Positions 1-12,768 of a stretch of 64,000 bases of DNA are shown here, in pieces. Origin of the DNA: Lactarius indigo. Taxonomy: Eukaryota; Basidiomycota; Agaricomycetes; Russulales; Russulaceae. A program made the translations under genes and the position numbers. The DNA lies in assembly GCA_025766275.1 (NCBI GenBank), contig JAFKAC010000007.1, positions 2,170,001 through 2,234,000 on the forward strand. Direction: 5' to 3'. The notes beneath the pieces are model-generated. The model made no database searches. It was not told the DNA's origin and worked only from the letters and a program-made list of their open reading frames with translations. The stretch's first letter is position 1, and every line of letters begins with the position of its first letter.

Positions 1-709
1 GGCGGAAAGTCGTAATTGGCGGATAACATGATAGACCATGAATGTCGATGAAAATGCTTGTCCGGTTTGGAAGGGCTCTTTATCAGCGCAAGTGCCAAGA
101 TGAGCGCTTCGCGACTCTGGATGGGTTGGAAGTGATGTACGGTTGATTTGGAGTAGATTTCTGCAGTGACACGACGGAACTGACGCAATCTATATAGGGT
201 CAGCGTGGTGGATACGAGACAAAATGTGGATTGCGTACAGGTCGCCATATGGCAAGATCCCAAACGCCAAGTTCCGCGTCATGAAATCACCCACAGAGAT
301 GTAGTGAGGCCGGCCGGAATATATAGTTGATCGTTTCTCAAGTAAATCGACGGCGACGCGTTGGCTATTGAGGATCAACATGCCTGTCCCAAGCGCGTTT
401 ATATACATGACTTCCCCTGAACGATTCATGAGTGGGCTTTGGAGGCACTAGAAGGTATAGACTGTCACCATATTCGTCCTTGCGTTTCGGTGAAGCCAGC
501 CATTCCGGATCTGCGATGTGTATAACATCGCCAACGAGGGGCAGGCCTCTTGGACCCGGTGGAAGGTTACGGATGTAGCTCCGAGAGAGTCTTGCGATGA
601 GCCCGATACCTGCGAGGAGGAGAAATGCAGCTAGGATGCGGGTTGTTCGGTCGCTGCCATCGCCAAGTACCCAAGTAAAGTCAATGATCTCAGGAAGCTG
701 AGTAACCAT
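1..709 (-). CDS. Cytochrome P450, copy A (N-terminal part, runs off left edge)
   Basis: This is a microsomal class II P450, a haem monooxygenase that needs CPR for electrons. ATG is at 709-707. Exon 1 is 709-469, exon 2 is 416-239, and exon 3 starts at 189 and leaves the window. The protein begins MVTQLPEII, followed by a hydrophobic anchor at about residues 24-42 and the proline hinge LPPGPRGLPL. Exon 2 holds the conserved QRVAVDLLEKRS segment. Splice sites and phases match copy B. The I-helix, ExxR and haem loop lie outside the window, so integrity is unknown. Its closest relative here is copy B: the first exons are nearly identical and the promoter is shared. Substrate unknown. Confidence 0.9.
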
Positions 710-1130
710 GGGGGCGGCGAAAGTAAACCGGGACGAGGGGTACCTTTCATAAGATATTATTTGAGTCCGTTCTTATAGGTTCATCACATGCTTCGCGTGA
801 TTCCTTCGCGTTATGTCTCAGTTTTTATCCTTCGGATCCTTGGGCGGCAGGCATCGCTCCCGAACTCGCTCCCGGTCATCACTGGCAGCACCCCGTGAAA
901 GCCATACATCAAGTTTCACAACGACAGGAGGTTAATCAAGCCACTTGTTTATGCCCTTGTTTGGCTCTATCCACGTTGCGCCCACCAAAGCCGGTTTGCC
1001 GATGCGAACAGTGAGCGGTATCAGTGCGTAAATAGCTGGGCGCAAGAGCGAAGGGTCCCATCTCGGTCAATTCCGGCTGTGTGTATATCGCGAATAGAGT
1101 AGTAATAGAGCCAAACAAAGGACATAAGCA
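710..1130 (-). promoter_or_regulatory. Upstream region of P450 A, shared with other copies
   Basis: The 5' flank of copy A is clearly homologous to the flank of copy B (5319-5480) and, further out, to that of copy E (about 49920-50260). Shared landmarks are GAGTCCGTTCTTAT, CGCTCCCGAACTCGCTCCCG and a stretch reading CCCCGTGAAAGCCATACATC. This shows that the duplication unit included several hundred bases of promoter. No specific transcription factor site can be assigned. Confidence 0.55.
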
Positions 1131-1929
1131 AGCGGGCCGACAAACCGGATCACGGTTTCGGCAACTATATAATTACCAGTCTACTGATACGACATCTGTG
1201 GTACTTGTATATCATCAATATATTGCTTTCTACTTTCTATAATACCATTTGTAAATGGAAACTTTACTACTTTGCGAGCCCTAGTATGGACAACACAAGG
1301 TATGACATAACTACATAATATCGTCGCCATCACCATCGCCTTTCCCGTCGCTTCTCACCAATGCCGTCACCTGGGCCAGTGGCGTCGTGGTCGTCTTCAT
1401 CACCGCTACCGTCGTGATCGTTTTCGTCGTCGACACCAGCGCCTGTCGGAACTGCATGTTGGTGCACACATCTCAGTCCGAGTCAGTCGTCACGGAGAGT
1501 GGAAGGAAGCGTATGGTGGACAGGGCCAGACAGGTATTTCCTAGGGCTTGTCACTATCCCAGTCACGATGAGCGATGTGGTGGTGTCCATATGGCCAGTG
1601 AAGTGTTCATCGGGGACCTCGGCTCGTGAAGGGGTCTGGATGCCATCCCAGCCATTCTGGGAGTTAGGAGAAGGTTCCGCACTCGGGTATGAAGACACGG
1701 ATGATTCTGTTGTTGAGTGCTGTAGTGGAGGAGGACGTTGTGGTTTGTGATCGAGCGCGCAAAGAAGGTGCGCATGCTGAGGGTCTGTCGGGTCTACTAG
1801 ATGATAGAAGGACTGTCGATGTGGGGACGATACCTCGACGGTAAATGGGATGTGAGACGATAGGTGGGCACGTGATGAACTTGTGAATTGAGAAATGGGG
1901 GTCGAGAGGCGGATCAAGCATCGTTAAGT
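1131..1929. other. Non-coding or unassigned stretch
   Basis: I see no convincing gene. Short overlapping frames on both strands (for example minus 1483-1917, rich in Ser/Thr/Pro) have no recognisable domain and are probably chance or relics of the broken gene to the right. Confidence 0.4.
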
Positions 1930-2662
1930 GCGAATTGAATATCTAAATAGACGCACTTGTGATCCTGATGGTTTCTACAGTCTCATTGGTAGTAGCACCA
2001 GGAGGCCTGAATTTGTGAAGGAATTTTGGCGATCTTTCGCGGAGGCAAAGCGGAAATGAGTGGTGGTGACGTCTAGCCTATATCGCATTTTTGGAACTGG
2101 AGGGAAATGAGCACCAGTGCCAGAACGTAAGCGCAGAACCAAAAAAAAAAAAAATACTATCTCGACAAACTGGAGTACTGGGCGCTTGAATCTCTGACTG
2201 CCATCTTTTCCGCAGGTCTTCTCACCCGAAAACGATTGTCAGAGGCTCTCCAGTGAATAAGTTAGCCGGCCACAGCTTCCCTTCTGTTCCAAACCGCCGA
2301 GTAACAGTGTACACGGTGAATACTACGGAAACGCAAGCGAGTAGCAGCGCAAGTGTGCCTCGTCGACGGAAAAAATGGGTGAAAAGCGAATTGACGTAAA
2401 TGAGACGAGTTGGAGATGACGAGACGGAGATGTCGGACCTCTGAGGCCGGGAATAGGAAGGGGAAAGGAGACGGTCCAGGACGTGGCCCTCGCATGTCTG
2501 AGCTCCTTCTCGTGAGTTGATAAGGAGAAAAACACGGTCGTCGGCTAAGCAAAAAGCAAAAGTCAATACAAAGGATGCAAAATGCCCTGATGCAGCGTAC
2601 CTATGACCAAACCTAGAAAAATGGACAGCCCTCAACATCCAATCATCTTCACAAGCCAGCAC
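1930..2662 (-). pseudogene. Unrecognised, probably degenerate gene with one transmembrane segment
   Basis: A minus-strand frame covers about 2230-2662 and ends in a good donor (GG then GTGAGAAG at 2228). Its C-terminal half has a hydrophobic helix (LALLLACVSVVFTVYTV) followed by a conserved-looking WPANLFTGEPLTIVF. About 170 nt further on, further peptides such as KFRPPGATTNETVETI and VYLDIQF appear in broken frames. This suggests the next exons of the same gene, interrupted by stops. A homopolymer of 14 A lies between (2141-2154). I do not recognise the family; it could be a fungal type II membrane protein. The call rests only on pattern. Confidence 0.25.
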
Positions 2663-3395
2663 CTTGGATAAATCGCGATTGAAAGTGACAAGGGATCGTA
2701 AAACTCAAATTATGCGGGAAGTCAAGTAAGAATTGTCATGGCATGAAGCACGCACCATACGTCATAAGTATCTGCTCGCTTCCAGTGCCCAGAGAGACTT
2801 TCAAATAGAGAAACCGGAGGGAGGCACGCAGAGATAAGAAGAACGTTCGCAGAACCCATTTGATGTCGATAGAGTTGTGTGTATCCATTTCTGATGCTCA
2901 GAGCGATCAAATCGAGCGACCGAAGAGAATAGAGGTTTTTAGAATGGTATGATAGCGCAATTGTGCTTAACAGAAGCCGAGCCTTAAAAGTGTTGACTAC
3001 GAAGCTATGAAGGTTCAGAATAATGAAATTGTTTTTGCGACGTGTTTGTGATTGTCAAGGCTCACAACAAGGTGTAAAACGCATGGCCGATTTTTTTTTG
3101 AACCGTTTAGAGCCCGGGATGCGTAAGCCGTGGTACAGATCGCTCATATAGACAACATTTAGAGGCGTGTACTACTGTACTAAGTGGTAAATAAAATTTT
3201 GCAGGTAGCTAAGCCAACTTTCTCTAGAAGAAAACCTGCTTCAGATGCTACACCAATAAAAATTGTCGCAAAAACGGGGAACCGGTTATAATAATTACAG
3301 AGACCCTTATATGGTCATAAAGTTTTTATAAGCTGGTTATAACCATTTAAGTATCATTTATGATAATTATGTTACAACACCACAGGAGACCCCCA
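2663..3395. other. AT-rich intergenic stretch
   Basis: No gene is supported. The segment 3260-3375 is AT-rich with repeated GGTTATAA-like words and sits just downstream of P450 B, so it may hold that gene's 3' end and polyadenylation signals. Confidence 0.4.
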
Positions 3396-5318
3396 TTATT
3401 TGTACATACTCAGCCCTTCGTTCAGCAAGGCCTCAGCCTCCGTGAACCGAGGCACCACTTTGCATTCGAACGGAAAAGGGTGACTGTCCTGTCAAATTAG
3501 CACGGACTCCGAGTCACGAAAAGTACGGAAAAACACGTACGCCGTCAGGCCAGATTGGACAATAGTATGCACGTCCAAATCACCCTTCGATCCCTCAGGA
3601 CGCTCGAATCGCATCGCCCAAAGAAGTGTCGCCAAGTCGATCGTGAGTGTCCCTTCCGCGACGTGCCTCCCAGGACACACCCGCCGCCCGAATCCAAATG
3701 TCACGTGCCCTTCCTCTCGGCCCCCCATCTGCGTCTTAACCTGACCCTTCTCGTCCAGGTACCTACTCGGGTCGAAATCTGCCGCGTTGCTCCCAAACAC
3801 TTCCGTGTCAAAGTTGAGCACGCGCATGTTCTGCAGGCAGACCGTGCCCTTGGGGATGAGCTTGCCTTCGTACCAGTCGTCCGCGGTCGAAGCGTGTGGC
3901 ACGCCAAAGGGGGCTATTGGTGACCAGCGCAGTGTCTCTTTGGCCATCGCGCGGATATAGGGGAGGAAGGGGATGTCTGCGAATGTCGGTGGACGGCCGC
4001 GGCCTACAACCTCGTCGAGCTCGGCCTGAGCGCGGGCTTGGACATGAGGGTAAGCGAGTATAGCGAGAAGCCACCACAGCAGTGAAGAAGACGTTGTGTC
4101 CCCGCCCGCGATGCTACAATCGGATGACGCCTTCAGATCCTCGGAGCCTGCCTCAAAAGTCTATGTTAGGGGACGTACAGTACGTGACCGACAAGCCAGG
4201 CTTTCTCGAGTTCCGAGAGGCCGTGTTTGCTCTGATTTTTTATTACTGTGGCAGCGAAACTCGGTTGATCAATTCCGTTCGCCTGCAGTTGGAATAAATG
4301 TCCCATTTCACCTGTACGACAATAGAGCAAGGGCGTACCAGGTTATCATCGACTCTTCCGAGGAAACGTTTAAACATGTTTGAATCCTGGACAAACCAGT
4401 TCTCTGTGTCGCGTTTCCACTTGGCGAATCTGTATGGCAAGATGATCCTGAGGAGACCGACGACCGATGCAATGATGTACTCACCTATTTGGGACATATC
4501 TCAGCCAAGGGAAAAACTCGACCAGACGTGTCCCGGGTTGTATCTCGCTCATAAACCGAGCCAGGTGGTCCTCGATTTCATTGAGACATGGGTCTTTCTC
4601 TGATTCAACCGGCGGAAGGTCGTAATTGACGGACAACATAATAGACCATGCGTGTCGATAAAAATGCCTCTCCGGAGGAGCGGGATTATTCATCAGCGCA
4701 AGTGCCAAGATGAGCGCTTCGCGACTCTGGATGGGGTGGTATTCATGTAGGGTTGTTTTGGAGAAGGCTGATGTAGTGACACGACGGAATTGACGCATTC
4801 TATAATAGGGTCAGCGTGGATACAAGACAAAATATGGATTTGCGTACCGGTCGCCATATGGCAAGATCCCAAACGCCAAGTTCTGTGTCATATAATCACC
4901 CACAGAGATGTAGTGGGGGCGGCTGGAATATATGGCAGATCGTTTCTCAAGTAAATCGACGGCGACGCGTTGGCTATTGATGATCAGCATGCCTGCCCCA
5001 AGCGCGCTTATATACATCATTTCCCCTGTCCGATTCATGAGTGGGCTTTGGAGGCACTAGAAGGTATAGAATCTCACCATAGTCATCCTTGCGTTTCGGT
5101 GAAGCCAGCCATTCTTGATCCGCGATGTGCACAACATCGCCAACGAGGGGCAGGCCTCTTGGACCCGGTGGAAGGTTACGGATGTAGCTCTGAGCGAGTC
5201 TTGCGATGAGCCCGATACCTGCGAGGAGGAGGAATGCAGCTAGGATGCGGGTTGTTCGGTCACTGCCGTCGCCAAATACCCAAGTAAAGTCAATGATCTC
5301 AGGAAGCTGAGTAACCAT
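3396..5318 (-). CDS. Cytochrome P450, copy B (complete)
   Basis: This is a haem-thiolate monooxygenase of OrdA/CYP64-like type. Exons on the minus strand are 5318-5078, 5025-4848, 4799-4485, 4429-4339, 4282-4179, 4113-3541 and 3483-3396: 1590 nt, 529 residues, a normal fungal P450 length. It has an N-terminal anchor, the hinge LPPGPRGLPL, the I-helix oxygen motif AGGDTTS, the K-helix ExxR as KETLRW, PERF-like FDPSRYL and the haem loop FGFGRRVCPG with the Cys ligand. All introns are GT-AG, 48-65 nt. No lesion was seen. The neighbours are copy A upstream and the ruined copy C. Substrate unknown; the CYP family number needs a search. Confidence 0.93.
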
Positions 5319-5480
5319 GGGGGCGGCGAAAGTGAACCGGGACGGGGAGCACCTTTCGTGCAATATTATTTGAGTCCGTTCTTATACGTTCGTTCCATGC
5401 CTCGCGTGAGTCCTTCGCGCTATGTCTCAATTGTTATCGTTTGGATCCTTGGGCGGCGGGCCTCGCTCCCGATCTCGCTC
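5319..5480 (-). promoter_or_regulatory. Promoter region of P450 B, near-duplicate of that of copy A
   Basis: It aligns by eye with 710-870 upstream of copy A, including TATTATTTGAGTCCGTTCTT and a GGATCCTTGGGCGGC block. The duplication that made A and B therefore carried the proximal promoter. Confidence 0.5.
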
Positions 5481-6279
5481 CCGGTGCATCAGCAAATGTC
5501 TGTTTCAGTCATAACCCGGCGGTAGGCAGCGCAACGGGACGGCCGCTACGGAATTTGGAATGAACTTCGGGGAAGGACCCGCGGAATGGAAGTGGACGTA
5601 GAACGGCTAGAACTGCAAGGTATTCGAACACCAATGGCTGCTGTGGCTTTGGGTTAACAAAAACCGTGGGAGCAATCAACCAACGCTTTGCAAATCAGTA
5701 CGTCAGCTACCGTAACAGTTTTGTTTGACAAAGTTATCGATAGTTTTTTTTTTTTTGGTCCATAAAGTTATTGACAGTTGTGCTGACAGGGTTTCTCGGC
5801 AGAATATCTGTATCACAGTATCTAACATTACTATAATGTAGACACATTTTTTGTCCAAGTTGTTCATAGAGCTAGAGTAACAGAGGCGGGGATTCCCGCC
5901 CCCATTCCACGTGGACGCCGTTGCATGCCCCTGACATTAATGCGCGCTCTTCGCATGCAAATAGGGCCATGGGATGAGAGGTGGGCGGCAACAAGAGGAA
6001 TGGGGGATGCGACCTGCGCCCAATCATTTATATGCCCATTTGCGTACAAAGGGAGAGCGCGGACAGCCCGCATGGAAAAACGAGGTTTGGCGCGCGTGGA
6101 GCTAGGCCGTCAAATCTGTCAATAGGCCTTTTTATGTAAGATCAACGTTGAGCGCAACAGTAAGATAATAAAATTAACTTTTTATGGTTACGTTTCTCTT
6201 GTCCGGCCCCTCCATTCAAAATGTTTTACTGAGTGGCTCTTGAGTGTCAAACGATTCGAGTTGTAGTTGAACACGCCCC
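5481..6279. other. Intergenic stretch, no gene seen
   Basis: Only short frames without domains. It contains a poly(T) micro-insertion at 5744-5763 (separate entry). The rest holds nothing I can assign. Confidence 0.4.
5744..5763 (-). mobile_element. Poly(A)-tail-only retro-insertion (20 bp), older
   Basis: A run of 13 T plus GGTCCAT is flanked by imperfect 14 bp direct repeats: AAAGTTATCGATAG at 5730-5743 and AAAGTTATTGACAG at 5764-5777 (two mismatches). Read on the minus strand it is ATGGACC followed by A13, which has the form of a LINE 3' tail. The two mismatches suggest age or coincidence. Confidence 0.45.
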
Positions 6280-6589
6280 TCTACCAGAGATCCAAAGGTA
6301 TACAGGGGATCCCGTGGACCATGGTCTATGATGCACAATGCAGGACGAGCGAGTGCCACTTGTCAATGGATTTGCAAAGATTACTCTAGCTCCCAGACTT
6401 CGTCTTGTGTAAAACGTGAGGCAGGAGTCACTAATAATCAAGAAATAGGAGTCCAGACTCAAGTGCCCATCCCTTTTGCGAAGAACAAAAACCACAATGC
6501 CAAGTACCACGACTCAGACATCCAAGGGCCATCAGGAAAAACCTCCCGTGATAATCGTGATAATTAATAATAACTAAGACTAGTGAACG
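6280..6589. repeat. 3' flank module shared by P450 C, F and G
   Basis: This non-coding stretch is homologous to 52020-52320 (beyond F) and 55330-55665 (beyond G). Shared marks are a GTCTATGATGCA core, a GAGCGAGTGCC-like word, GGAGTCCAGAC and a CTTNCGAAG AACAAAA block. It shows that about 300 bp of downstream sequence travelled with the gene. Exon 7 of copy C is missing from between this flank and the exon 6 relic. Confidence 0.55.
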
Positions 6590-6874
6590 CTATTGGACAC
6601 AAGTATGCACGTCCAACCCACCTTGCGATCTTTCAGGACGCTCGAACCGCACCTCCCAAGCAATGTCACAAAGTCTATCGTGAGAGTCCCTTCCGCGACT
6701 TACCTCCCAGAACACGCACGCTGCCCGAATCCAAATGACATGTGTCCCTCCTCTCGGCCCTCATCGTTGTCTTTACTTGACCCTTCTCATCCAGATACCT
6801 AATCGGGTCGAACTCTGCCACGTTTCTGCCAAACACTTCCAGGTTGAAGTTGAGCGTGTGCATGTTCAGGAAGT

Positions 6875-6886
6875 AGATAGTGCCCT
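6875..6886. repeat. LINE target-site duplication, left copy
   Basis: AGATAGTGCCCT, identical to 13181-13192. In intact paralogues the corresponding sequence (GTGCCCTTGGGGATG context) is present once and uninterrupted, which fixes the insertion point. Confidence 0.95.
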
Positions 6887-7039
6887 GGAACTTCCTTTCT
6901 CGGTAACCACCACCACAAAGTCGCGGAAACGCGCCTTGCTGGCAGTGGAAACTAGAATACTCTACACATACCCACATACACTATCTGCTTTAAAAATCCC
7001 GAAAGCAAACCCACATTTCAGTGAAAAGAAAATACCAAA

Positions 7040-8704
7040 ATGGCCTCAAAAGGCGCCAGTCAAACTGGCACCGCAGGTCAACCCCCCCCGACTTCGAGCA
7101 GAACCACTCGGTCTAGCACGAAAACAGGGACAGCCGCCCTCACAAAAGAGAACGGAACAATCTCAGACGCAAGAAAAGTCAAACCCGTGGCAGGTACGGA
7201 GGCACGAGGTATATTGACTAAAGAAAACTGTATCCTAGACGGTGAACAAATCACGCAAGGAACTCTTTTCAAAATTTACAAGAGAATCCTCATACGGTAC
7301 GGCGACACAATCCCAGCAGACCTCCACCTGTCGCTGCAAGCCTTCGCAATTCTTCTACAAGAATGCGAGGGAGCTCACAACAGAGTCATGGAGAAGCTGA
7401 CGCAAAAGATAGAGGAAAAGGTCGAGAGCGCAATGGACAAAGGGCTAACCAAGATGAGTACCATTATCGAAAGCACCCTCGCTAACCAGAAAGAATGGCA
7501 GACATCAACCAACACAATAGCGGAAGCTGCGGAATCACTCCAAAAACTCACACAAGAGATCTCTAACAGTGTCAAGGAGGCCACAGCAAACTCGGATCAG
7601 ATCTCAAATACAATATCGTCCTACAAGGAGGCTCTCCTAAAGACAAGCAGCATACCCCCGAACGACAACACAACGCCGGTCCACAGACAAACCGAGGACC
7701 CAAGGCTGACAAGAGACCTAGAGCGCAAGAAGAGGCAAATCCTCCTGGAATTTAGCGGCGACTTCTCAAAAGACAGAAGCGTCATAGACCTCAAAGAGAA
7801 AATCAATGCCGCACTCGCAAACACCACCCCTCCTCCACCAGAGGGGACGAAAGTGCAAGAGATCAACAAACTTCGGAACGGCGGGCTGATCGTGCAACTA
7901 ACGACCAAAGAAGCTGCAGACTGGCTCCGCGAGCCCGCCAACGAACTTGCCTTCGTCCACCAACTGGACCCGAACGCATACATCAAAGAAAGGGTCTATC
8001 CATTACTGGTCCCAAGGATACCACTCTCATTTGAGCCAGACAACTGAAGAATCACCTGCGGGAGGTGGAATGCGTCAACAATTTGGCACCCAAAACAGTC
8101 AAAAGTGCAAGATGGATAAAGCCCGACTACAGACGTAGCCAGCATCAGAAAACCGCATTTGCCACAATTACTCTCACATCTGCATTAGAAGCTAACCGAC
8201 TGATTAGGGACGGAATGTATATCTGCAACACAAGAACCTACCCCAAGAGGCTTAAATACGAGCCGAAACAATGTATGAAGTGCCGCAAATGGGGACACTT
8301 CGCCTCCGACTGCCACGCAACCGTAGTACACCTGCGGCACCTTGCGGAGAGGAGCACCTAACCAAAGACTGCGTGGAACAAATCAAAAGGTATTGCGTGA
8401 CATGCCGATCAAATGACCACGCAAGTTGGGATCGGGCCTGCCCCAATTTCCAGAGGAAATGCGCTCACTTCGACGAGCTACACCCAGAAAATGCTCTGAC
8501 CTACTTCCCCACGGAAGAAAGTTGGACATTAGTAGCGAGGCCCGAAAGAATCCCACTAGACGAGCGTTTCCCCACCAAACACGCAGTCATCGGCCTCCCC
8601 CCACCCAATCGCAAAGCCAGACCCCATCCAGTCAGAACGTCAGAGCGCAAACCAAAACAGTGGAAAAGGGAACAAAGGTACCAATGGCACAGGAACCCTA
8701 GACG
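7040..8704 (+). pseudogene. LINE ORF1 (Gag-like RNA-binding protein), frameshifted
   Basis: ATG at 7040. The first frame runs 335 codons to a stop at 8045-8047. It has a basic N-terminus, a long amphipathic coiled coil (about residues 110-215) and an acidic/basic linker. Homology continues in other frames: 8065-8330 with RNA-binding-type sequence and the first knuckle CMKCRKWGHFASDC, then 8330-8700 with CGEEHLTKDC and CVTCRSNDHASWDRAC. This gives three CCHC-type knuckles as in LINE ORF1 proteins that coat the RNA. At least two frameshifts separate the pieces, so no single functional product is expected. Confidence 0.85.
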
Positions 8705-8797
8705 GCTTCGTCTACCCTGTTACCCTCACTCAGGCATGTTCAAGATGCCAACGAAAACCACGCGGCGGACCAGCTCGAAGACTGGGAGGACAAAACG

Positions 8798-11700
8798 GTG
8801 GACAACCTTTTATCACACGACAACCTATGGCTTATAAGGCCCATCAACGCACAAGACAGCAAACTAACCATCTGGCAGCAAAACCTCAACAAATCAACCA
8901 CAGGCCAACACGACCTCATCAGCAGCGGAAGACTGAAGAACTCAAACATCGACATCATCGCCCTTCAAGAACCAGCAGTCAACTTCCTTAACAAGTCCAT
9001 CGCATCACAAGCCTGGTCACCTATATACCCCACAACACACAAGAAAGAGCCGAAGAAAACGCGTGCGCTAATCCTGATGTGAAGCGATTTGCCCACCGAA
9101 AGTTGGGAACAGATCGACTTCGACTCAGGCGACGTAGTAGTAGTGAAATTACTCGGGGAATGGGGCCAAGTAACAATCTTCAACGTCTACAACGACTGCC
9201 AGCATGATCACACTATACACAAGCTGACGAACTTCCACAGGCACAATCGCGACCGCCTCCTAGGGGCCGACACGGAAGGAAATCTGAGACATTTAATTTG
9301 GCTAGGTGACTTCAACAGACACCACCCGGCGTGGGACAACCCAGACGACGAACGTTTATTCAACAACAACGCCCTAGAGGCGGCAGAGACGCTCATCAAG
9401 GCCACAGCAGACTATGGACTCGTGTCTGCACTAGCCGCGGGCGTCCCTACGCACGTCCACAACGTCACCAAAAAGTGGACCAGGCTGGACCAAGTCTTCA
9501 CGTCGGAACACACCCTAGAGAGGTTATTAATATGCGAAGCACGCTTTAATGACAGAGGCCTAAACACAGACCACGTCCCAATCATAACCACATTGGACCT
9601 GTCTACAGGAACGTCGCCAGCACGCACATACAACAACTTTAGAGATGTAGACTGGGAAGAATTCCGTAAAGCCTTAGAGGAAGAGTTAAAGGACTTCGGC
9701 GTACCAAAAAGACTAGGATCCCAAACTGCTTTAGACCGCGAATGCCTTAGGCTCACCAAAGCTTTACAGAACGCGATCAAAAGAACGGTCCCCATGACCG
9801 ACCTATGCCACAAATCCAAATGCTGGTGGTCGAAAGAACTTGATGGCCTTAGGAAACGCAGACAGAAGCTCAGTAGGAAGGCCAGCCGCTACAAAAACTG
9901 GCCGGAACATGTGGTGCACGCGGAGTACAAGGACATCAGCAGGCAATACGACAAAGCCATCAAATACAATAAGCGGCATCACTGGCGCGACTGGTTAGAA
10001 AGAGCAACGGACCCGGACCTTTGGACGGCCAATAAGTACATCACAGCCCAGGCGAGCGACGGAGGCAAGCCAAGAACACCAAACCTCAAACTCACCAAAG
10101 ACGGGCAGGACTGGACGGCCAATAACAATAAGGACAAAGGAGATATGTTGGCAAAAACATTCTTCCCGCCCTAAACCAGTCAACACCAACAACAACATGC
10201 AAACACCAGTCGAGTACCCCCCGCCAATCTGCACCACCCATACCATTACCAGGGAGCAAATTCGCCTGCCAAATAAAACGCCTGAAGCCCTTTAAGGCAC
10301 CCGGGCCAGATAATATTCCTAATATTGTCTTATCCAAATGCGCTGACCTACTCGTGGACAGACTATGGTACATCTACAGCGAAATCCTGGAACGCGGAAC
10401 ATACTACGCGCCCTGGAAAGCAGTTTACCACGATCGTCTTACGTAAGCCCAGGAAGCCTCGGTACGACACGCCTAAAGCATACCGCCCCATCGCTCTGCT
10501 AAACACAATGGGAAAATTGCTCACCGCTGGTAATCGCGGAACAACTCACTTACTACACAGAGAAGTTCAACCTACTACCCTCACTTCACTTCGGGGGAAG
10601 ACCAGCACGCACGACCACTGACGCGCTGCACGCTCTCACTTACAGGATCAAAGACGCCTGGCGCAAAAAGCAGGTCGTCGCAGTCCTCTTCCTGGACATC
10701 GAAGGCGCATTTCCAAATGCGGTCAACGAAAGACTAATTCACAACATGAAGTCGAGAAAAGTACCAGAGAAAATAGTTAAGTTCACACACAATTTACTGA
10801 GTAACCGACACACTACTGCTCAAATTCGACGATTACATCTCAGATAACATAGCCTTAGATAACGGGATCGGACAAGGAGACCCGCTCTCCATGATCCTAT
10901 ATCAATACTATAACGCAGACCTGCTAGACATCCCCAAAGGCCCAGAGGAATCAGTGGCAGCATATGTCGATGACGCCATACTCTGTTGCAACAGCCAAAA
11001 ACTTCACTGAAGCACACAAAATATTATCAGACATGATGATCAGACCAGGTGGAGCGATCAAATGGGCCAAGGACCACAATTCACAATTCGAATTCAGCAA
11101 ACTAGCGCTGATTGACTTTGCACACAGGAACAACACGAAAGAACGCTGCTCACTCTCCCTCCCTAACATCATCCATCGATCCAGTAACAAATACAAAGTA
11201 TCTAGGGGTATACGTGGACCAGCACCTCACGTGGAATACACACATTGCGCACGCTGTCAAGAAAGGCTCAATGTGGAGCAGCCCAACTGAGACGCGTGGT
11301 AGCTCCCTCTTGGGGTTTAGTCGCCGAAATATGCGAGGAAACTCTTCATAAGCGTTCGCAATTCCCAAGATACTATATGCAGCAGATGTATGGGGAGCCC
11401 CTAAACCCATCACAACGCTGGCACCGCACAAGAAAGGAACGAGCAAGGCAATTTCAAAACTAACGGCTACACAAAGGGCAGGAGCGTTGGCAATCACAGG
11501 AGGATTAAGAACATCGCCCACGGACGTTCTTGACGCACACACATTCCTCCCACCGCTGCACCTGGCAATTGACAAGATTTGCCACAGAGCAGCCACGAGA
11601 ATAGCAACCCTCCCATTAGATCACCCCCTATCAAAGCCAGCCAGAAAATGCGCAAGCAGATCCATCAAACGCCACCCGTCACCGCTTACATATACTAATG

Positions 11701-12768
11701 CGCACATACAACATCCGCCCAAACAACTTCAAGACCATCAGACCAATGCCGCGCAACCCAGCACTCACACACAAAAGGCCATTCACAGTAAGCATCCCGG
11801 TCAACAAGGACGCTTCGGTGAGTGAAGAGGGTCACGCGAAGGAGGAAGCAAAAGTATACACCGACGGGTCGGCACATGACGGAAAAGTAGGCGCGGCTGC
11901 GATTCTATTCAGAAAAGGAGGACCGATCCGCAAATTGCACTACCACCTCGGCCCAGCTTCAGAGCACACCGTACACGAAGCGGAACTAACCGGCATTTTA
12001 TTAGGCTTACACTTAATAAAAACGGACAAAAAGGGGAAAACAAGCTACTCTATCGGGGTAGACAACCAAGCGGCGCTAAGCACCCTCTCAGCGGTAAAAT
12101 CATCACCAGGCCAACACATTGCTGATGAAATCTTAGAGACCGCAGCGCGAATAAAGAAACTCAGAAACTCTCCAAGATATACACTCAAATTCAGATGGAC
12201 AGCAGGACACGCCGGGATCAAAGGCAACAAGGAAGTAGATGGCAAAGCCAAACGAGCAGCGGACAGATTAACGTCGGACAAAAAGTCGCTGCCCCCACTG
12301 CTCCGAAAACCACTGAAAGTCAACAGATCAGCTACGCTACAGCAGAGGAAAACAACCCTCACACACCGCTGGAAAGAGGAATGGAAAACATCGGCCCGTG
12401 CACCACGAATAAACGCCATGGATCCCTTCCCTCCCATCTAACAAATATATCAAGCTGACCAGCGACGACAGGTTAACGCAGCTGGACATAAGCCGCATAT
12501 TCCAGCTGAGAACGGGACACATCCCACTCAACGGACACCTGGAACGCATTAAATGAGTTGACAACGCAAGATGCCCAGCTTGCGGACACCCAAAGGAAGA
12601 CGCCCGTCACTTTCTCCTCGAATGTCCATCATACGGACACGAGAGATGGGCGCTCCTAGAACATTGCAAAAAGAAAGATCCCAAACTAGAAGACATCCTG
12701 AACGACGCAAATTTGCTAGTCCCATTAGCAAATTATATACACGCAACAGGTCGCTTCGAACAAACATA
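8798..12768 (+). pseudogene. LINE ORF2 (endonuclease, reverse transcriptase, RNase H), broken
   Basis: Endonuclease of APE type: ALQEP (about 8970), GDFNRHHPAWD (about 9305) and TDHVPI (about 9570). It is interrupted by an in-frame TGA at 9080-9082, where neighbouring context suggests a former Trp. Reverse transcriptase is scattered over frames at 10270-11280: KAYRPIALLNTMGKLL, FLDIEGAFPNAV, GIGQGDPLSM and the catalytic AAYVDDAI. RNase H at about 11850-12250 shows YTDGSA, AELTG, VDNQAAL and AGHAGIKGNKEVD, the four acidic sites. A final zinc finger, CPACGHPKEDARHFLLEC, lies at 12571-12625. At least six frameshifts or stops; not autonomous. Confidence 0.88.

Noticed and set aside
2141..2154. 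A14 run as a further poly(A)-only insertion
   Set aside because: No flanking direct repeat was found.
3555..3923. Plus-strand frames antisense to P450 exon 6, seen in B, E, F and G
   Set aside because: They recur only because the P450 exon is conserved; GC-rich third positions keep the complement open.
11150..12437. Minus-strand frames of 130-148 aa inside the LINE
   Set aside because: Antisense to RT and RNase H; no motifs.
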